Below are positions 51,295 through 60,179 of a stretch of DNA of 64,000 nt, one piece after another. How positions within the stretch are numbered: position 1 is the stretch's first letter; every line of letters begins with the position of its first letter. The notes below the pieces were generated by a model that was given only the letters and a program-made list of their open reading frames with translations, had not been told where the DNA came from and made no database searches. The stretch comes from Ga0077527 sp964533495 (GTDB taxonomy: Bacteria > Pseudomonadota > Gammaproteobacteria > Burkholderiales > SG8-41), in NCBI GenBank assembly GCA_964533495.1, contig CAZHJU010000002.1, positions 65,044 to 129,043 on the forward strand. The letters are read 5' to 3'. The position numbers and the translations under genes are program-made.

Positions 51295-52977
51295 TTACTC
51301 CGCCTGATTTCCCTGGCGGCCAGCAATCCACCCCAGCAGTTCCTCCGCCGGAAACGGCCGCGCGATGGCGTAACCCTGCGCGTGGTCGCAGCCGTGGGCC
51401 GCGAGGTACTCGATTGCGGCGGGATCCTCGACGCCTTCGGCGGTCACTTCCAGCCCCAGTCCCTGCGCCATCGCAATCACGGTCTTGACGATCGACTGGT
51501 CGCGGCGGTCGGCCAGCAGGTTGCGGACGAAGGCCTGGTCGATCTTCAGGTGATCGACCGGCAGCGCCTTCAGGTACTGCAGCGAGGATTGCCCGGTCCC
51601 GAAATCGTCGACCGCCAGCCGGAAGCCGCGCCGCTTGAGCGTCTGCAGCAGGCGCGCGGTGCTGTCCTGGTCGCCGAGTATTCCGCTCTCGGTGATTTCA
51701 AACTCGATCTGCCGCGGGTCGAGCGCATGGCGCGCGGCGAGTTCGTCGATGAACTGCGGCAGATCGGGGTCACCGAGGTCGCGGGCGGTGAGGTTGATCG
51801 ACACCTGCAGTTCCGGCATCTCGGCCAGCCAGGTCCGCATGTGGCCGAAGGAGGTTTCCAGCACCCAGCGCGTCAGCAGATGGATCAGCGAGGTGCGCTC
51901 GGCGTGGGGAATGAAGGTCGCGGGCGGAATGCCGCCGTGCCCGGGCGGATGCCAGCGCATCAGCATCTCAACGCCGGTGTAGTGCCGGTCCGACAGCCGC
52001 AGCTTGGGCTGGCACCAGAGCTTGAATTCGCCGGCGGCGACGGCATCCGGGACCAAGCCGAGCAGCGCCAGGGTCTCGCGGTTCGCCGCGTCGGTGCCGT
52101 GGTCGTAGATCGACCAGGCATGCCCCTTCTTCATCGCGGCATGCATCGCGATGCTGGCCTTCTGGATCAGTTCCTCCGGCTCGCTGCCGTGCAGCGGAAA
52201 CTCCGCGCTGCCGATGCTGGTATCGACATAAACGTGGATATCCTCGACGTCATAGGACCGGTGCAGCGCAGCGGTGACGTTGCGCAGGATCTCCGGCCCG
52301 CCCTCGGCGCGGGTCACCGCGACGAAACGGTCGGTATGGTACTGGCAGAGCAGGAAGGGCTGCGGCAGGCGGCCGGCAATGCGGTCATAAACGGCGGACA
52401 TCAGCGGCCTGCTGATGTCCAGGCCGAGGGTGTTGATGATCTCGAGGTAATTGTCGACATTGACCACGACGACAAGAAACTTCGGCGCCATGGTATGGCG
52501 GCGCAATTCCTCGCGCATAGCGCGTTCGAGGAACATGCGATTGGGCAGCCCGGTATGGACGTTGCGCTCCGACACCCATTGCATGCGCCGGATGTGGGTG
52601 CGCAAGACCGAAAAGAGATAACCGGACAAACCGCCGACCAGGCAGAAGAAAAACATGCGGTAGGCCCAGTTGACCGTGCGCTGCAGTTCTCCGGTAGCCG
52701 TGTCGATGGGCATGTAGGGGCCGAGCACGAGGCCGCCGGCGACACCCGCGATGACCCCCCCGGGCAGTCCGAACAGCAGTCCCGCGATCACCAGCGCCAG
52801 GTACATCGCATGCGAATAGACGTACTTGATGCCACCGGTCGCATGCACCAGGAAGCCGACGCCGGCGATCAGCAGCATGACCAGGATGAGGGCGGCGATC
52901 CTGACCGCGGGGCGGTCCGCGTAATCGAACCACCGGACGTTGCGCAAATGGCGCAGCAACGGAATTTGCATGTCCAT
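51295..52977 (-). CDS. Membrane EAL phosphodiesterase with degenerate GGDEF domain
   Basis: This 560-residue cyclic-di-GMP enzyme has about three to five N-terminal transmembrane helices (residues about 25-130, including GLPGGVIAGVAGGLVLGPYM). A GGDEF-like domain (about 145-295) has its active-site motif replaced by YHTDRFVAV. The EAL domain (about 310-550) keeps catalytic motifs: GVEMLMRWHPP, INLTARDL, FEITESG, DDFGTGQSSLQYLKALPVDH and VTAEGVED. It is predicted to hydrolyse c-di-GMP with a non-catalytic GGDEF that may bind GTP. The ATG at 52977 has GGGAG about nine bases upstream. Confidence 0.9.
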   Translation of the reverse strand: MDMQIPLLRHLRNVRWFDYADRPAVRIAALILVMLLIAGVGFLVHATGGIKYVYSHAMYLALVIAGLLFGLPGGVIAGVAGGLVLGPYMPIDTATGELQRTVNWAYRMFFFCLVGGLSGYLFSVLRTHIRRMQWVSERNVHTGLPNRMFLERAMREELRRHTMAPKFLVVVVNVDNYLEIINTLGLDISRPLMSAVYDRIAGRLPQPFLLCQYHTDRFVAVTRAEGGPEILRNVTAALHRSYDVEDIHVYVDTSIGSAEFPLHGSEPEELIQKASIAMHAAMKKGHAWSIYDHGTDAANRETLALLGLVPDAVAAGEFKLWCQPKLRLSDRHYTGVEMLMRWHPPGHGGIPPATFIPHAERTSLIHLLTRWVLETSFGHMRTWLAEMPELQVSINLTARDLGDPDLPQFIDELAARHALDPRQIEFEITESGILGDQDSTARLLQTLKRRGFRLAVDDFGTGQSSLQYLKALPVDHLKIDQAFVRNLLADRRDQSIVKTVIAMAQGLGLEVTAEGVEDPAAIEYLAAHGCDHAQGYAIARPFPAEELLGWIAGRQGNQAE

Positions 52978-53303
52978 GACGCTTCTCCCTGCCTGCCGGG
53001 AGGGCGCGTTTATCCGCGCATCCGCCAGGATTTTTTTTTGTTGTTGCGGGAACTGGCCGTGCCGGTGCGTCTGTACGCACCGGTTACGAGTTTGCCAGCG
53101 GCGCATCCGCACGGATGCGATGTTCCGAGAGTAATACCAAAAGCGAAGTGCGACAAACTTAACAAAATGATAGGTTTGTCCGCCACATAGTCCATTATCT
53201 ACGTAGGCGCCGGCAGCAACAGCAATTCAGCACACACTTATATTTGCGGCGGAAAACGCCACGGGGAAGACAAACAGCGGGAGAGAGGGAGCGGGAAAAA
53301 CGC
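52978..53303. other. Intergenic region between EAL gene and lutA
   Basis: About 325 bases. It must hold the promoter of the EAL gene, probably in the AT-rich patch around 53135-53200 (AAACTTAACAAAATGATAGG). No other gene, hairpin or repeat stands out. Confidence 0.5.
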
Positions 53304-54035
53304 TCATGCGGTTTTTCCGGCCAGCACTTCCGCCACGTGCAGCACCCGCGTCTTCGCATCCCCGCGCCGGCGCAGCCGCCCTTCGATGTTCAGCATGCAG
53401 CCGAGATCGCCGAGCACCACGGCATCGGCGCCGCTGGCGGCAATGTTTTCGCACTTGCGCTCGGCGATGTGCGCGGAGATCTCGCCGTACTTGACGGCGA
53501 AGGTGCCGCCGAAACCGCAGCACTGCTCGCACTCGTTCATTTCCCTCAGGCTCGCGCCTTCGACCTGCGCCAGCAGCGCGCGCGGCTGCCGCTTGATGCC
53601 CAGTTCGCGCAGCCCCGAGCAAGAATCATGATAAGTAATTGATTTTATTGATTTTTTTGAATTCGGCGTAAAACGGGCGATATTGACCAGGAAATCGGTC
53701 AGCTCGTAGGTGCGTTCCGCCAGCGCCTTGAGAGGGACACGCTCCTCCTCCGGCAGGTCCTTCAGCAGTTCCGGGTAATGCACGCGGATCATGCCGGCGC
53801 AGGAACCGGAAGGCACGACGACGTACTCGCAATCGGCGAATTCGCGCCACAGCTTGCGCGCCAGCGCGATCGCGGAGGCGCGGTCGCCGGAGTTGTAGCC
53901 GGGCTGGCCGCAGCAGGTCTGGGTTTCCGGCACGATCACCTCGCAGCCGGCCTCTTCCAGCAACTGCAAGGCGGCGAAGCCGATGCGCGGGCGCATCAGA
54001 TCGACGAGGCAGGTCACGAACAGGCCGGTTTTCAT
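53304..54035 (-). CDS. lutA: LutA/YkgE-like heterodisulfide-reductase-type iron-sulfur protein
   Basis: This 243-residue subunit of the LutABC lactate oxidation complex has two CCG domains, with TCCGQPGYNSGDRASA (residues about 41-56) and QCCGFGGTFAVKYGEIS (about 175-191). N-terminal GLFVTCLVDLMRPRIGFA is characteristic. The coding sequence contains an unusually AT-rich patch (53631-53660) encoding KKSIKSI before the conserved ITYHDSC, coinciding with a copy of the recurrent AT-rich motif. The gene is about 25 kb from lutB/lutC. Confidence 0.92.
   Translation of the reverse strand: MKTGLFVTCLVDLMRPRIGFAALQLLEEAGCEVIVPETQTCCGQPGYNSGDRASAIALARKLWREFADCEYVVVPSGSCAGMIRVHYPELLKDLPEEERVPLKALAERTYELTDFLVNIARFTPNSKKSIKSITYHDSCSGLRELGIKRQPRALLAQVEGASLREMNECEQCCGFGGTFAVKYGEISAHIAERKCENIAASGADAVVLGDLGCMLNIEGRLRRRGDAKTRVLHVAEVLAGKTA
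53631..53660. repeat. Recurrent AT-rich motif, copy E, inside lutA
   Basis: The plus strand reads ATAAGTAATTGATTTTATTG followed by ATTTTTTTG. It is read in frame in lutA as KKSIKSI, an isolated low-GC patch in a GC-rich gene. Confidence 0.55.
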
Positions 54036-54121
54036 GCCGGCGATGATACGCGCAAAAACAAACCCCGGCCGCGGTGCCGGACCCGGTCGACGGACTCACG
54101 CCGCTGCGCAGGCAAACAGGA

Positions 54122-55096
54122 TTACGGACGCCGCCAGGGTTGCAAATATTCCAGACGGTCGCCGGTCTGCACGATCAGGTGCTTGACCGCCTTGTCGCGG
54201 ACGATGTGCAGCGTGACGTCGATGCCCGCGCCGCCGCTGCCCCACAGGCATTCGTAGAACTCGCTCTGGCCGCCGATCGAGTCGCCGCCGACGCCGAGGA
54301 TGACGTCGCCGCGCTGCAGTCCGGCCTGGGCCGCCGGGGAATCGGGCAGCACGCGGGAGACGACGACGTGGCCGTCGACCTGCTCGGTGTTGAGACCCAG
54401 CCACGGCCGCCCCGCGCCGCGCCGGCGGCCGTCGCGCACCAGGTCGTCGAGCACGTCCTTCAGCAGGTTGATCGGCACGAACATGTTGCCGGGAAAGGCG
54501 GCGCCGCTGCCGAGCACGTCGCTGACCCACAGCGAGGCGATGCCGACCAGCCGGCCTTCGCCGTCGAACAGCGCCGCGCCGCTGTGTTCGTAACGCGGCG
54601 GCGCGGTGAACAGCGCGTCGTCGATCATGTACTCCCACCAGCCGGTGAAGCGGCGCCGCGACACCAGCGCCGCGCCGGTGATGCCGCCGGCGCCTTCGTG
54701 GCCGGCGACCACCAGCGACTGCAGCTCGGCCAGCGCGTCGGAATCACCCAGTTCCACCGGCGCGCAGGGCGGCGCCGGGCTCGCGCGCAGCAGGCCGAAA
54801 CCGCTGGCCTGGTCGAAGCCGATCACGCTGGCCGGATAGATGCGGTTGTCGCCGGCGATCACCAGCACCGAGGCGGCTTCGAGGATCAGGTAGCCGATGG
54901 TCAGGATCAGGCCGTTGCCGTCGATCAGGATGCCGGTGCCCTCGCGCTCGGCGCCCAGCGTGTCGGCGGTGCGCGCGCCTTCGACCGCGCGGATCGACAG
55001 CTTCACCACCGCGTCGAGCGGCGGCTCCGCCGGGCGCGGGATGCCGTTGGTGGCGCGCCAGGCCGCGACCGAGGCGGCGAACAGCGAGGCGGTCAC
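54122..55096 (-). CDS. Trypsin-fold (HtrA-like) protein with PDZ domain, catalytic residues lost
   Basis: This 324-residue protein has an HtrA-like arrangement of trypsin fold (about 30-220) and a C-terminal PDZ domain (about 232-310, VVSRVLPDSPAAQAGLQRGD). The strand GTGILIDGNGLILTIGYLIL aligns with the normal position of TNAHVV but has TIGYLI, so the catalytic His is absent. The Asp position (normally DLAVLK) reads GFGLLR. A serine remains in YEHSGAALFDGEGR (Ser about 172). It is therefore probably a pseudoprotease acting as a binding module. The GTG at 55096 overlaps the greB stop (GTGA). Confidence 0.78.
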   Translation of the reverse strand: MTASLFAASVAAWRATNGIPRPAEPPLDAVVKLSIRAVEGARTADTLGAEREGTGILIDGNGLILTIGYLILEAASVLVIAGDNRIYPASVIGFDQASGFGLLRASPAPPCAPVELGDSDALAELQSLVVAGHEGAGGITGAALVSRRRFTGWWEYMIDDALFTAPPRYEHSGAALFDGEGRLVGIASLWVSDVLGSGAAFPGNMFVPINLLKDVLDDLVRDGRRRGAGRPWLGLNTEQVDGHVVVSRVLPDSPAAQAGLQRGDVILGVGGDSIGGQSEFYECLWGSGGAGIDVTLHIVRDKAVKHLIVQTGDRLEYLQPWRRP

Positions 55097-55632
55097 CGGG
55101 CGGGCCCCGCGGCGGCGATCGCCGCGTAGCGCACGTCGGCGATTTCGATGTCCTCGGGACCGGCCGGCGTCATCAGGCTGACGGTGTCGCCGGCGCGGCG
55201 CTTCAGCAGCGCCTTCGCGATCGGTGAAATCCAGCTGACGTGGCCGCGCGCCGGATCGACCTCGTCGACGCCGACGATGGTCACCGTGTGTTCTTCGCCG
55301 CGGCCGTCGACATAATCCACCGTCGCGCCGAAAAACACCTGGTCGGTGCCGCCGCGCGCCGCGGGATCGACGACCTCCGGCTTGTCCAGCCGCTTGTTGA
55401 GATAATGGATGCGCCGGTCGATTTCGCGCAGTCGCTTCTTGCCGTACAGATAGTCGCCGTTCTCGGAGCGGTCGCCGTTCGAGGCCGCCCAGGACACGAC
55501 CTTCACCAGTTCCGGCCGCTCGACGTCGAGCAGGTGCATCAGCTCGCGCTTCAGCCGCGCGTAACCCTCCGGGGTCATGTAATTCTTCACCGGCGCGGCA
55601 GCGGCGCCGGGACTGCTTGCGGGTTTCGGCAT
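55093..55632 (-). CDS. greB: Transcription elongation factor GreB
   Basis: This 179-residue Gre factor rescues backtracked RNA polymerase by stimulating transcript cleavage. The N-terminal coiled coil (residues about 19-90) contains NYMTPEGYARLKRELMHLL and the tip acidic pair in NGDRSENGDYLYGKKRLREI. The C-terminal FKBP-like domain includes GRGHVSWISPIAKALL and GDTVSLMTPAGPEDIEI. GreB rather than GreA is indicated by RLREIDRRIHYLNKRLDKPEVV. The ATG at 55632 is preferred. A coupled pseudoprotease gene follows. Confidence 0.93.
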   Translation of the reverse strand: MPKPASSPGAAAAPVKNYMTPEGYARLKRELMHLLDVERPELVKVVSWAASNGDRSENGDYLYGKKRLREIDRRIHYLNKRLDKPEVVDPAARGGTDQVFFGATVDYVDGRGEEHTVTIVGVDEVDPARGHVSWISPIAKALLKRRAGDTVSLMTPAGPEDIEIADVRYAAIAAAGPAR

Positions 55633-55739
55633 AGGCCCTGCAGTGTAACGAAAACCGGGTTGTCGCAAGGACTGGACGGCCTCGTTTCATAATGTAAAAT
55701 CATCCCGGCTCCCCGCACGGAGCGCCCGCCAACCCCCGA

Positions 55740-56519
55740 ATGCCCAACGTGACCGAAAAAAACGCGAAACCGTCGATCCAGGTCATCGAACGCATGATGC
55801 AACTGCTCGACGTGCTGTCGCAGCACACGATGCCGGCCACCCTGAAACAGCTGGCGCAGGCGACACAGCTGCACCCCTCGACCGCGCACCGCATCCTCGG
55901 CGTGATGGTCGACAACCGCCTGGTCGACCGCATCGAGCCCGGCACCTACCGCCTCGGTATCCGCCTGGTCGAACTCGGCAGCCTGGTGAAATCGCGGATC
56001 AGCGTGCGCCAGGAAGCGCTGCCGCACATGCAGGCGCTGCACCAGGCGCTGGGCGAAACCGTGAACCTGTCGGTGCGCCGCGACGACGAGGTCGTCTACA
56101 TCGAGCGCACCGCCGAGGGCAACACGATGATGCGCGTGGTGCAGATCATCGGCGCCCATGCGCCGCTGCACATCACCGCGGTGGGCAAGGTCTTCCTCGC
56201 CGCCGATTCCCCGCAGCGCGTCGCCGATTACGCCAAGCGCAGCGGGCTGCCGCGCTACACCGACCAGACGCTGACCGACCTCGCGAAGCTCAACCGCGAG
56301 CTCGACGAGATCCGCAGCCGCCGCTACGCCCTCGACAACGAGGAGGCCGAGCGCGGCGTCTGCTGCGTCGGCGCCGGCATCCACAACGACGAAGGCCGGC
56401 TGGTCGCCGGCCTCTCCGTGTCCGCGCCCACCGAACGCTTCAAAAAGAACTGGGCGGAACCGGTGCGCCAGGCGGCGGAGCGCATTTCGCGCGCGATCGG
56501 CTGCCAGCCGCAGCGCTGA
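55740..56519 (+). CDS. IclR family transcriptional regulator
   Basis: This is a 259-residue regulator with an N-terminal winged helix (about 12-75, TLKQLAQATQLHPSTAHRIL) and the IclR effector domain (about 85-250, GETVNLSVRRDDEVVYIERT, HITAVGKVFLAADSPQRVADYA and GVCCVGAGIHNDEGRLVAGL). It is divergent from greB across about 107 bases. Two plus-strand genes downstream, after the nuclease, are a Bug receptor and a class II aldolase, which are plausible targets. The start ATG has no clear ribosome site. Confidence 0.93.
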   Translation: MPNVTEKNAKPSIQVIERMMQLLDVLSQHTMPATLKQLAQATQLHPSTAHRILGVMVDNRLVDRIEPGTYRLGIRLVELGSLVKSRISVRQEALPHMQALHQALGETVNLSVRRDDEVVYIERTAEGNTMMRVVQIIGAHAPLHITAVGKVFLAADSPQRVADYAKRSGLPRYTDQTLTDLAKLNRELDEIRSRRYALDNEEAERGVCCVGAGIHNDEGRLVAGLSVSAPTERFKKNWAEPVRQAAERISRAIGCQPQR

Positions 56520-56532
56520 CCCGCGCGCCGCG

Positions 56533-57945
56533 ATGTACGACCGCCCCGTCGTCTTCCTCGATCTCGAAACCACCGGCGCCACCGCGACACACGACCGCAT
56601 CACCGAGATCGGCATCGTCGAAGTCGAAAACGGCCGCTTCGTCCGCGAATGGTCATCGCTGGTCAATCCCGGCATGAGCATCCCGCCGGCGATCCAGTCG
56701 CTGACCGGCATCAGCAACGCCATGGTGGCCGGCGCGCCGCGCTTCGAGGAGATCGCCCGCACGGTGTGGGAGGCCATCGACGGCCGGGTGCTGGTCGCGC
56801 ACAACGCGCGCTTTGACTACGGCTTCCTGAAGAACGAATTCAAACGGCTCGGCAAGAGCTTCAGCGCGCCGGTGCTGTGCACGGTCAAGCTGTCGCGCAG
56901 GCTGTTCCCGCAGCACGCCCGCCACAATCTCGACAGCCTGATGGCGCGCCACGGCATCGACTGCGAAGCCCGCCACCGCGCGCTGGGCGACGCGCGGGTG
57001 CTGTGGCAGCTCGCGCAGCAGTGGCGCGAGGATCCGGGCGAAGCCGCGGTGCTCGAAGCCGCGGCAAAACTGCTGAAAACCGCGACGGTGCCGGCGGGCC
57101 TGCCTGACGATGCCTTCGAGCACATCCCGGAAGGCCCTGGCGTCTATCTGTTCTACGGCGAGCGCGACGTGCCGCTGTACGTGGGCAAAAGCATCAGCCT
57201 GCGCACGCGGGTGATGTCGCATTTCTCCGGCGATCACCGCGTGGCCAAGGACATGCGCATCGCCGCCGAGGTCAGGCGCATCGACTGGATCGAAACCGCG
57301 GGCGAGCTGGGCGCGCTGATCGAGGAGGCGCGGCTGGTGAAGAAGCTGTCTCCGGTCCACAATCGCCAGCTGCGCCGCGCAACCGAACTCTGCGCCTGGC
57401 AGTGGCCGGCGCAGGCGCACGCGACGCCGCCGCAACTGGTGTCGGCGCGCGACCTCGCCGGCGGCGAGTTCCACGATCTCTACGGCCTGTTCCGCTCGCG
57501 CCGCGCGGCGATCGAGGCGCTGCGCGGGCTGGCGACCGAACACCAGCTCTGCCACGTCCTGCTCGGCCTCGAAAAACGCAGCGGACCCTGCTTCGCCTGG
57601 CAGATCAGGCGCTGCCGCGGCGCCTGCGCCGGCAAGGAAAGCCCCGAAGCGCACGCGCTGCGGCTCGCCGCCGCGCTGGCCACGCTGCGCGTGCGCGCCT
57701 GGCCGTTTCCGGGACGCATTGGCATCCGCGAAACCGCCGCCGGCGGAAACCTCTGCGAACTGCACGTGCTCGACCAGTGGTGCCACCTCGGCACGGTGCG
57801 CAGCGAGGACGAACTGCGCGAGCTGCAGGAAGCCGCGCCGCGGCCGCTGTTCGACCCCGATACCTACAATATCCTGACCCGCTACCTGCTCGGCGGCAAA
57901 CACCGGCCGCAAATCGTCCCGCTGCACGCCGCGGCTGCGGCATAA
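56533..57945 (+). CDS. DnaQ-type 3'-5' exonuclease fused to GIY-YIG (UvrC/Cho-like) nuclease
   Basis: This is a 470-residue two-nuclease protein. The DEDDh exonuclease domain (about 1-165) has VVFLDLETTGA, HNARFDYGFLKNEFKRLG and HRALGDARVLW. The GIY-YIG domain (about 195-285) has GVYLFYGERDVPLYVGKSIS and RVMSHFSGDHR with Glu in ELGALIEEARLVKKLSPVHN. A cysteine-containing region C(GPCFAWQIRRCRGACAGKE) follows, as in Cho/UvrC. The fusion is recurrent in betaproteobacteria and is assumed to act in DNA repair. It is 13 bases downstream of the IclR gene. Confidence 0.9.
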   Translation: MYDRPVVFLDLETTGATATHDRITEIGIVEVENGRFVREWSSLVNPGMSIPPAIQSLTGISNAMVAGAPRFEEIARTVWEAIDGRVLVAHNARFDYGFLKNEFKRLGKSFSAPVLCTVKLSRRLFPQHARHNLDSLMARHGIDCEARHRALGDARVLWQLAQQWREDPGEAAVLEAAAKLLKTATVPAGLPDDAFEHIPEGPGVYLFYGERDVPLYVGKSISLRTRVMSHFSGDHRVAKDMRIAAEVRRIDWIETAGELGALIEEARLVKKLSPVHNRQLRRATELCAWQWPAQAHATPPQLVSARDLAGGEFHDLYGLFRSRRAAIEALRGLATEHQLCHVLLGLEKRSGPCFAWQIRRCRGACAGKESPEAHALRLAAALATLRVRAWPFPGRIGIRETAAGGNLCELHVLDQWCHLGTVRSEDELRELQEAAPRPLFDPDTYNILTRYLLGGKHRPQIVPLHAAAAA

Positions 57946-57986
57946 TTGGCCTGCAATCACAAAACAACCATCCGGAGGAAGATGCC

Positions 57987-58982
57987 ATGGCACTGAAGTT
58001 CCCGATTCCAGCGCTGTCGACCCTGGCCGCCGCGGCACTGCTCGCGCCGCTGACCGCGTTCATGCCGCAGACCGCAGGCGCCCAGCAGTACCCGAGCAAG
58101 ACCGTGCGCTTCATCATCCCCTTCCCGCCCGGCGGGCCCACCGACATCATGGGCCGCATGGCGACGGACATCCTGGCCAAGGCCACCGGCCAGCAGTTCG
58201 TGCCCGACAACCGCGGCGGCGCCGGCGGCAACATCGGCGCCGACATGTGCGCCAAGTCGCCGCCCGACGGCTACACGCTGTGCATGATCACCGCGGCCCA
58301 GGGCGTGTCGCCGGCGATCTACCGCAAGATGTCGTACGACCCGGCGAAGGACCTGGCGACGGTCACGCTGATGGCGAGCCTGCCGAGCCTGCTCACCGTG
58401 CATCCCGCGCTGCCGGTGAAGACCGTGAAGGAACTGGTGGGCCTCGCGAAATCGAAGCCCGACGCGCTGACCTACGCCTCGACCGGCAACGGCAGCAGCC
58501 CGCACATGCTGATGGAAATGTTCAAGTTCATGACCGGCACGAAAATGGTCCACGTGCCGTACAAGGGCCAGGCCCCGGCGGTGCTCGACCAGTTGTCGGG
58601 CCAGGTGCAGCTCGCCTTCAACACCGCGATCAGCGTGATGCCGCAGGTCGAGGCCGGCCGGCTGAAGGCCGTCGCCATTTCGTCGAAGGACCGCTTCCCG
58701 CCGATGCCGGATCTGCCCACCGTCGAGGAAGGCGGGGTCAAGGGCTTCGACGGCGGCTCGTGGCAGGGCGTGGGCGCGCCCGCGGGCACGCCGGCGGAGA
58801 TCATCAACCGCGTCAATGCGATCCTGGTCAAGGAACTGAAGACGCCGGCGATGCGCGAGCAGATGCTCAAGCGCGGCGGCCTGGTGTCGGCCAACTCGCC
58901 CGAGGAATTCTCGGCCTTCCTGAAGGCCGAAATCGCGCGCTGGACCAAGATCGCGCGCGCCGCCAACATCCGGATCGACTGA
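57987..58982 (+). CDS. Bug family substrate-binding protein
   Basis: This is a periplasmic receptor of 331 residues with a Sec signal ending near TAGAQQ (residue about 34). Bug motifs are YPSKTVRFIIPFPPGGPTDI (about 35-54), PDNRGGAGGNIGAD, SPPDGYTLCMITAAQG, VPYKGQAPAVLDQLSGQV and MPDLPTVEEGGVKGFDGGSW. GGAGGAAG precedes the ATG. It is followed after four bases by the class II aldolase gene, so the pair is an operon and the receptor's ligand is probably the aldolase's substrate or its precursor. Confidence 0.94.
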   Translation: MALKFPIPALSTLAAAALLAPLTAFMPQTAGAQQYPSKTVRFIIPFPPGGPTDIMGRMATDILAKATGQQFVPDNRGGAGGNIGADMCAKSPPDGYTLCMITAAQGVSPAIYRKMSYDPAKDLATVTLMASLPSLLTVHPALPVKTVKELVGLAKSKPDALTYASTGNGSSPHMLMEMFKFMTGTKMVHVPYKGQAPAVLDQLSGQVQLAFNTAISVMPQVEAGRLKAVAISSKDRFPPMPDLPTVEEGGVKGFDGGSWQGVGAPAGTPAEIINRVNAILVKELKTPAMREQMLKRGGLVSANSPEEFSAFLKAEIARWTKIARAANIRID

Positions 58983-58986
58983 AGCA

Positions 58987-59724
58987 GTGGCGGAACGCAG
59001 CGCGGAACAGCAGGCCCGCATCGACCTCGCCGCGGCGCTGCGCACCGCGTCGCGGATGGGGTTGGGCGAAGGCATCTGCAACCACTTCAGTGTCGAGGTG
59101 CCCGGCCGCGCCGGGCATTTCCTGATCAATCCGCAGGGCCTGCACTGGTCGGAGGTGACGCCCGCCGACCTGGTGCTGGTCGACGCGCAGGGCCGCAAGA
59201 TCGCCGGTGAATACGAAGTCGAGCCGACGGCATTCTTCATCCACGGCGCGGCGCACCGCAGCAAGCCCGGCGCGAAATGCGTGCTGCACACCCACATGCC
59301 CTACGCCACTTGCCTGACCGTGGTCGAGGGCGGCCGCCTCGAGCCGGCAAGCCAGGTCGCGCTGAAGTTTTACGGCCGCTGCGCCTACGACGAGGCCTAC
59401 AACGGTCTCGCGCTCGACGCGGCGGAAGGCGAACGCATCGTCGACGGGCTGAAAAACGCCGACGTGCTGTTTCTCGCCAACCACGGCGTGATCGTCACCG
59501 GGCCTTCGGTGGACCTCGCTTTCGACGATCTCTATTACCTCGAGCGGGCCTGCATGCTGCAGGTGCTGGGCGCGGGCACCGGCAGGCCGCTGCGCGTCGT
59601 GCCGGAGGAAATCGCCCGCCAGACCGCGGCGCAGATGACGGACGGCACCCAGGCGCGGCTGCACTTCGTCGCGCTGAAACGGCTGCTCGACCGCGACGAG
59701 CCGGGCTGGGACCGGCTCGGCTGA
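58987..59724 (+). CDS. Class II aldolase/adducin family protein
   Basis: This is a 245-residue metal-dependent aldolase of the FucA/AraD type. The zinc-ligand strings are LHTHMPYATCL (residues about 98-108) and LANHGVIVTGPS (about 161-172), and the N-terminal signature GLGEGICNHFSVEVPG is typical. It starts with GTG (58987), four bases after the Bug receptor stop. It may cleave or epimerise a sugar phosphate or act on a hydroxy acid as in the decarboxylase branch. The true reaction is not predictable. Confidence 0.92.
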   Translation: MAERSAEQQARIDLAAALRTASRMGLGEGICNHFSVEVPGRAGHFLINPQGLHWSEVTPADLVLVDAQGRKIAGEYEVEPTAFFIHGAAHRSKPGAKCVLHTHMPYATCLTVVEGGRLEPASQVALKFYGRCAYDEAYNGLALDAAEGERIVDGLKNADVLFLANHGVIVTGPSVDLAFDDLYYLERACMLQVLGAGTGRPLRVVPEEIARQTAAQMTDGTQARLHFVALKRLLDRDEPGWDRLG

Positions 59725-59773
59725 AACGCCCAGGGCCGGGCGCGCGGCAACGCCTTGCCTACATCTTTTTTCC

Positions 59774-59918
59774 CGTCATTCCGGCGCACGCCGGAATCCA
59801 GGCAACGACGGGCGGAATTTCCACGTCCACACTGGACCCCGGCGTCCGCCGGGGTGACGACTGGCGAGTGACTCGCAGCCCGGCAAAACCATCATGCCGG
59901 CGTGCGCCGGCATGACGG
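59774..59918. repeat. Dispersed REP-like intergenic repeat, copy 5 (extended)
   Basis: CGTCATTCCGGCGCACGCCG, a middle CCCCGGCGTCCGCCGGGGTG and a right CATGCCGGCGTGCGCCGGCA. Three hairpin units rather than two fill the gap between the aldolase and DUF3567 genes. Confidence 0.8.
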
Positions 59919-59925
59919 CTTCAGG

Positions 59926-60159
59926 TCAGTGGTAAACGACGGGGAAGTTCAGCAGCACGCTGAAGTTGTCGAGGAATTCGTCGATGTGCTCGGTGGACGC
60001 TTCCTCGCCGGCCGCCGCGTTCATCGCATTGGCGAATTTCTCCGCGACGTCGCCGTGGAAAAACGTGCCGCGCGAACTGCGCTTGTCCACCAGTTCCAGG
60101 CCCTGCTGGCCGGGATACTCGGCGACGTAGTACTGCTCACTGTCGTAAACGATGCGCAT
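59926..60159 (-). CDS. DUF3567 family protein
   Basis: This is a 77-residue acidic protein of DUF3567, a family that occurs mostly in betaproteobacteria. It begins MRIVYDSEQYYVAEYPGQQG and contains GLELVDKRSSRGTFFHGDVA, with an acidic middle part (EEASTEHIDEFLDNF). I chose ATG 60159, with GAAAGGAC upstream, rather than an upstream in-frame ATG inside the AT-rich inverted repeat. The function is unknown. Confidence 0.85.
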   Translation of the reverse strand: MRIVYDSEQYYVAEYPGQQGLELVDKRSSRGTFFHGDVAEKFANAMNAAAGEEASTEHIDEFLDNFSVLLNFPVVYH

Positions 60160-60179
60160 GGCGGCGTCCTTTCGTGGTA

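Noticed and set aside
54096..54638. Minus-strand frame overlapping the pseudoprotease gene
   Set aside because: Arg/Ala-rich shadow of the real frame without a start site or domain.
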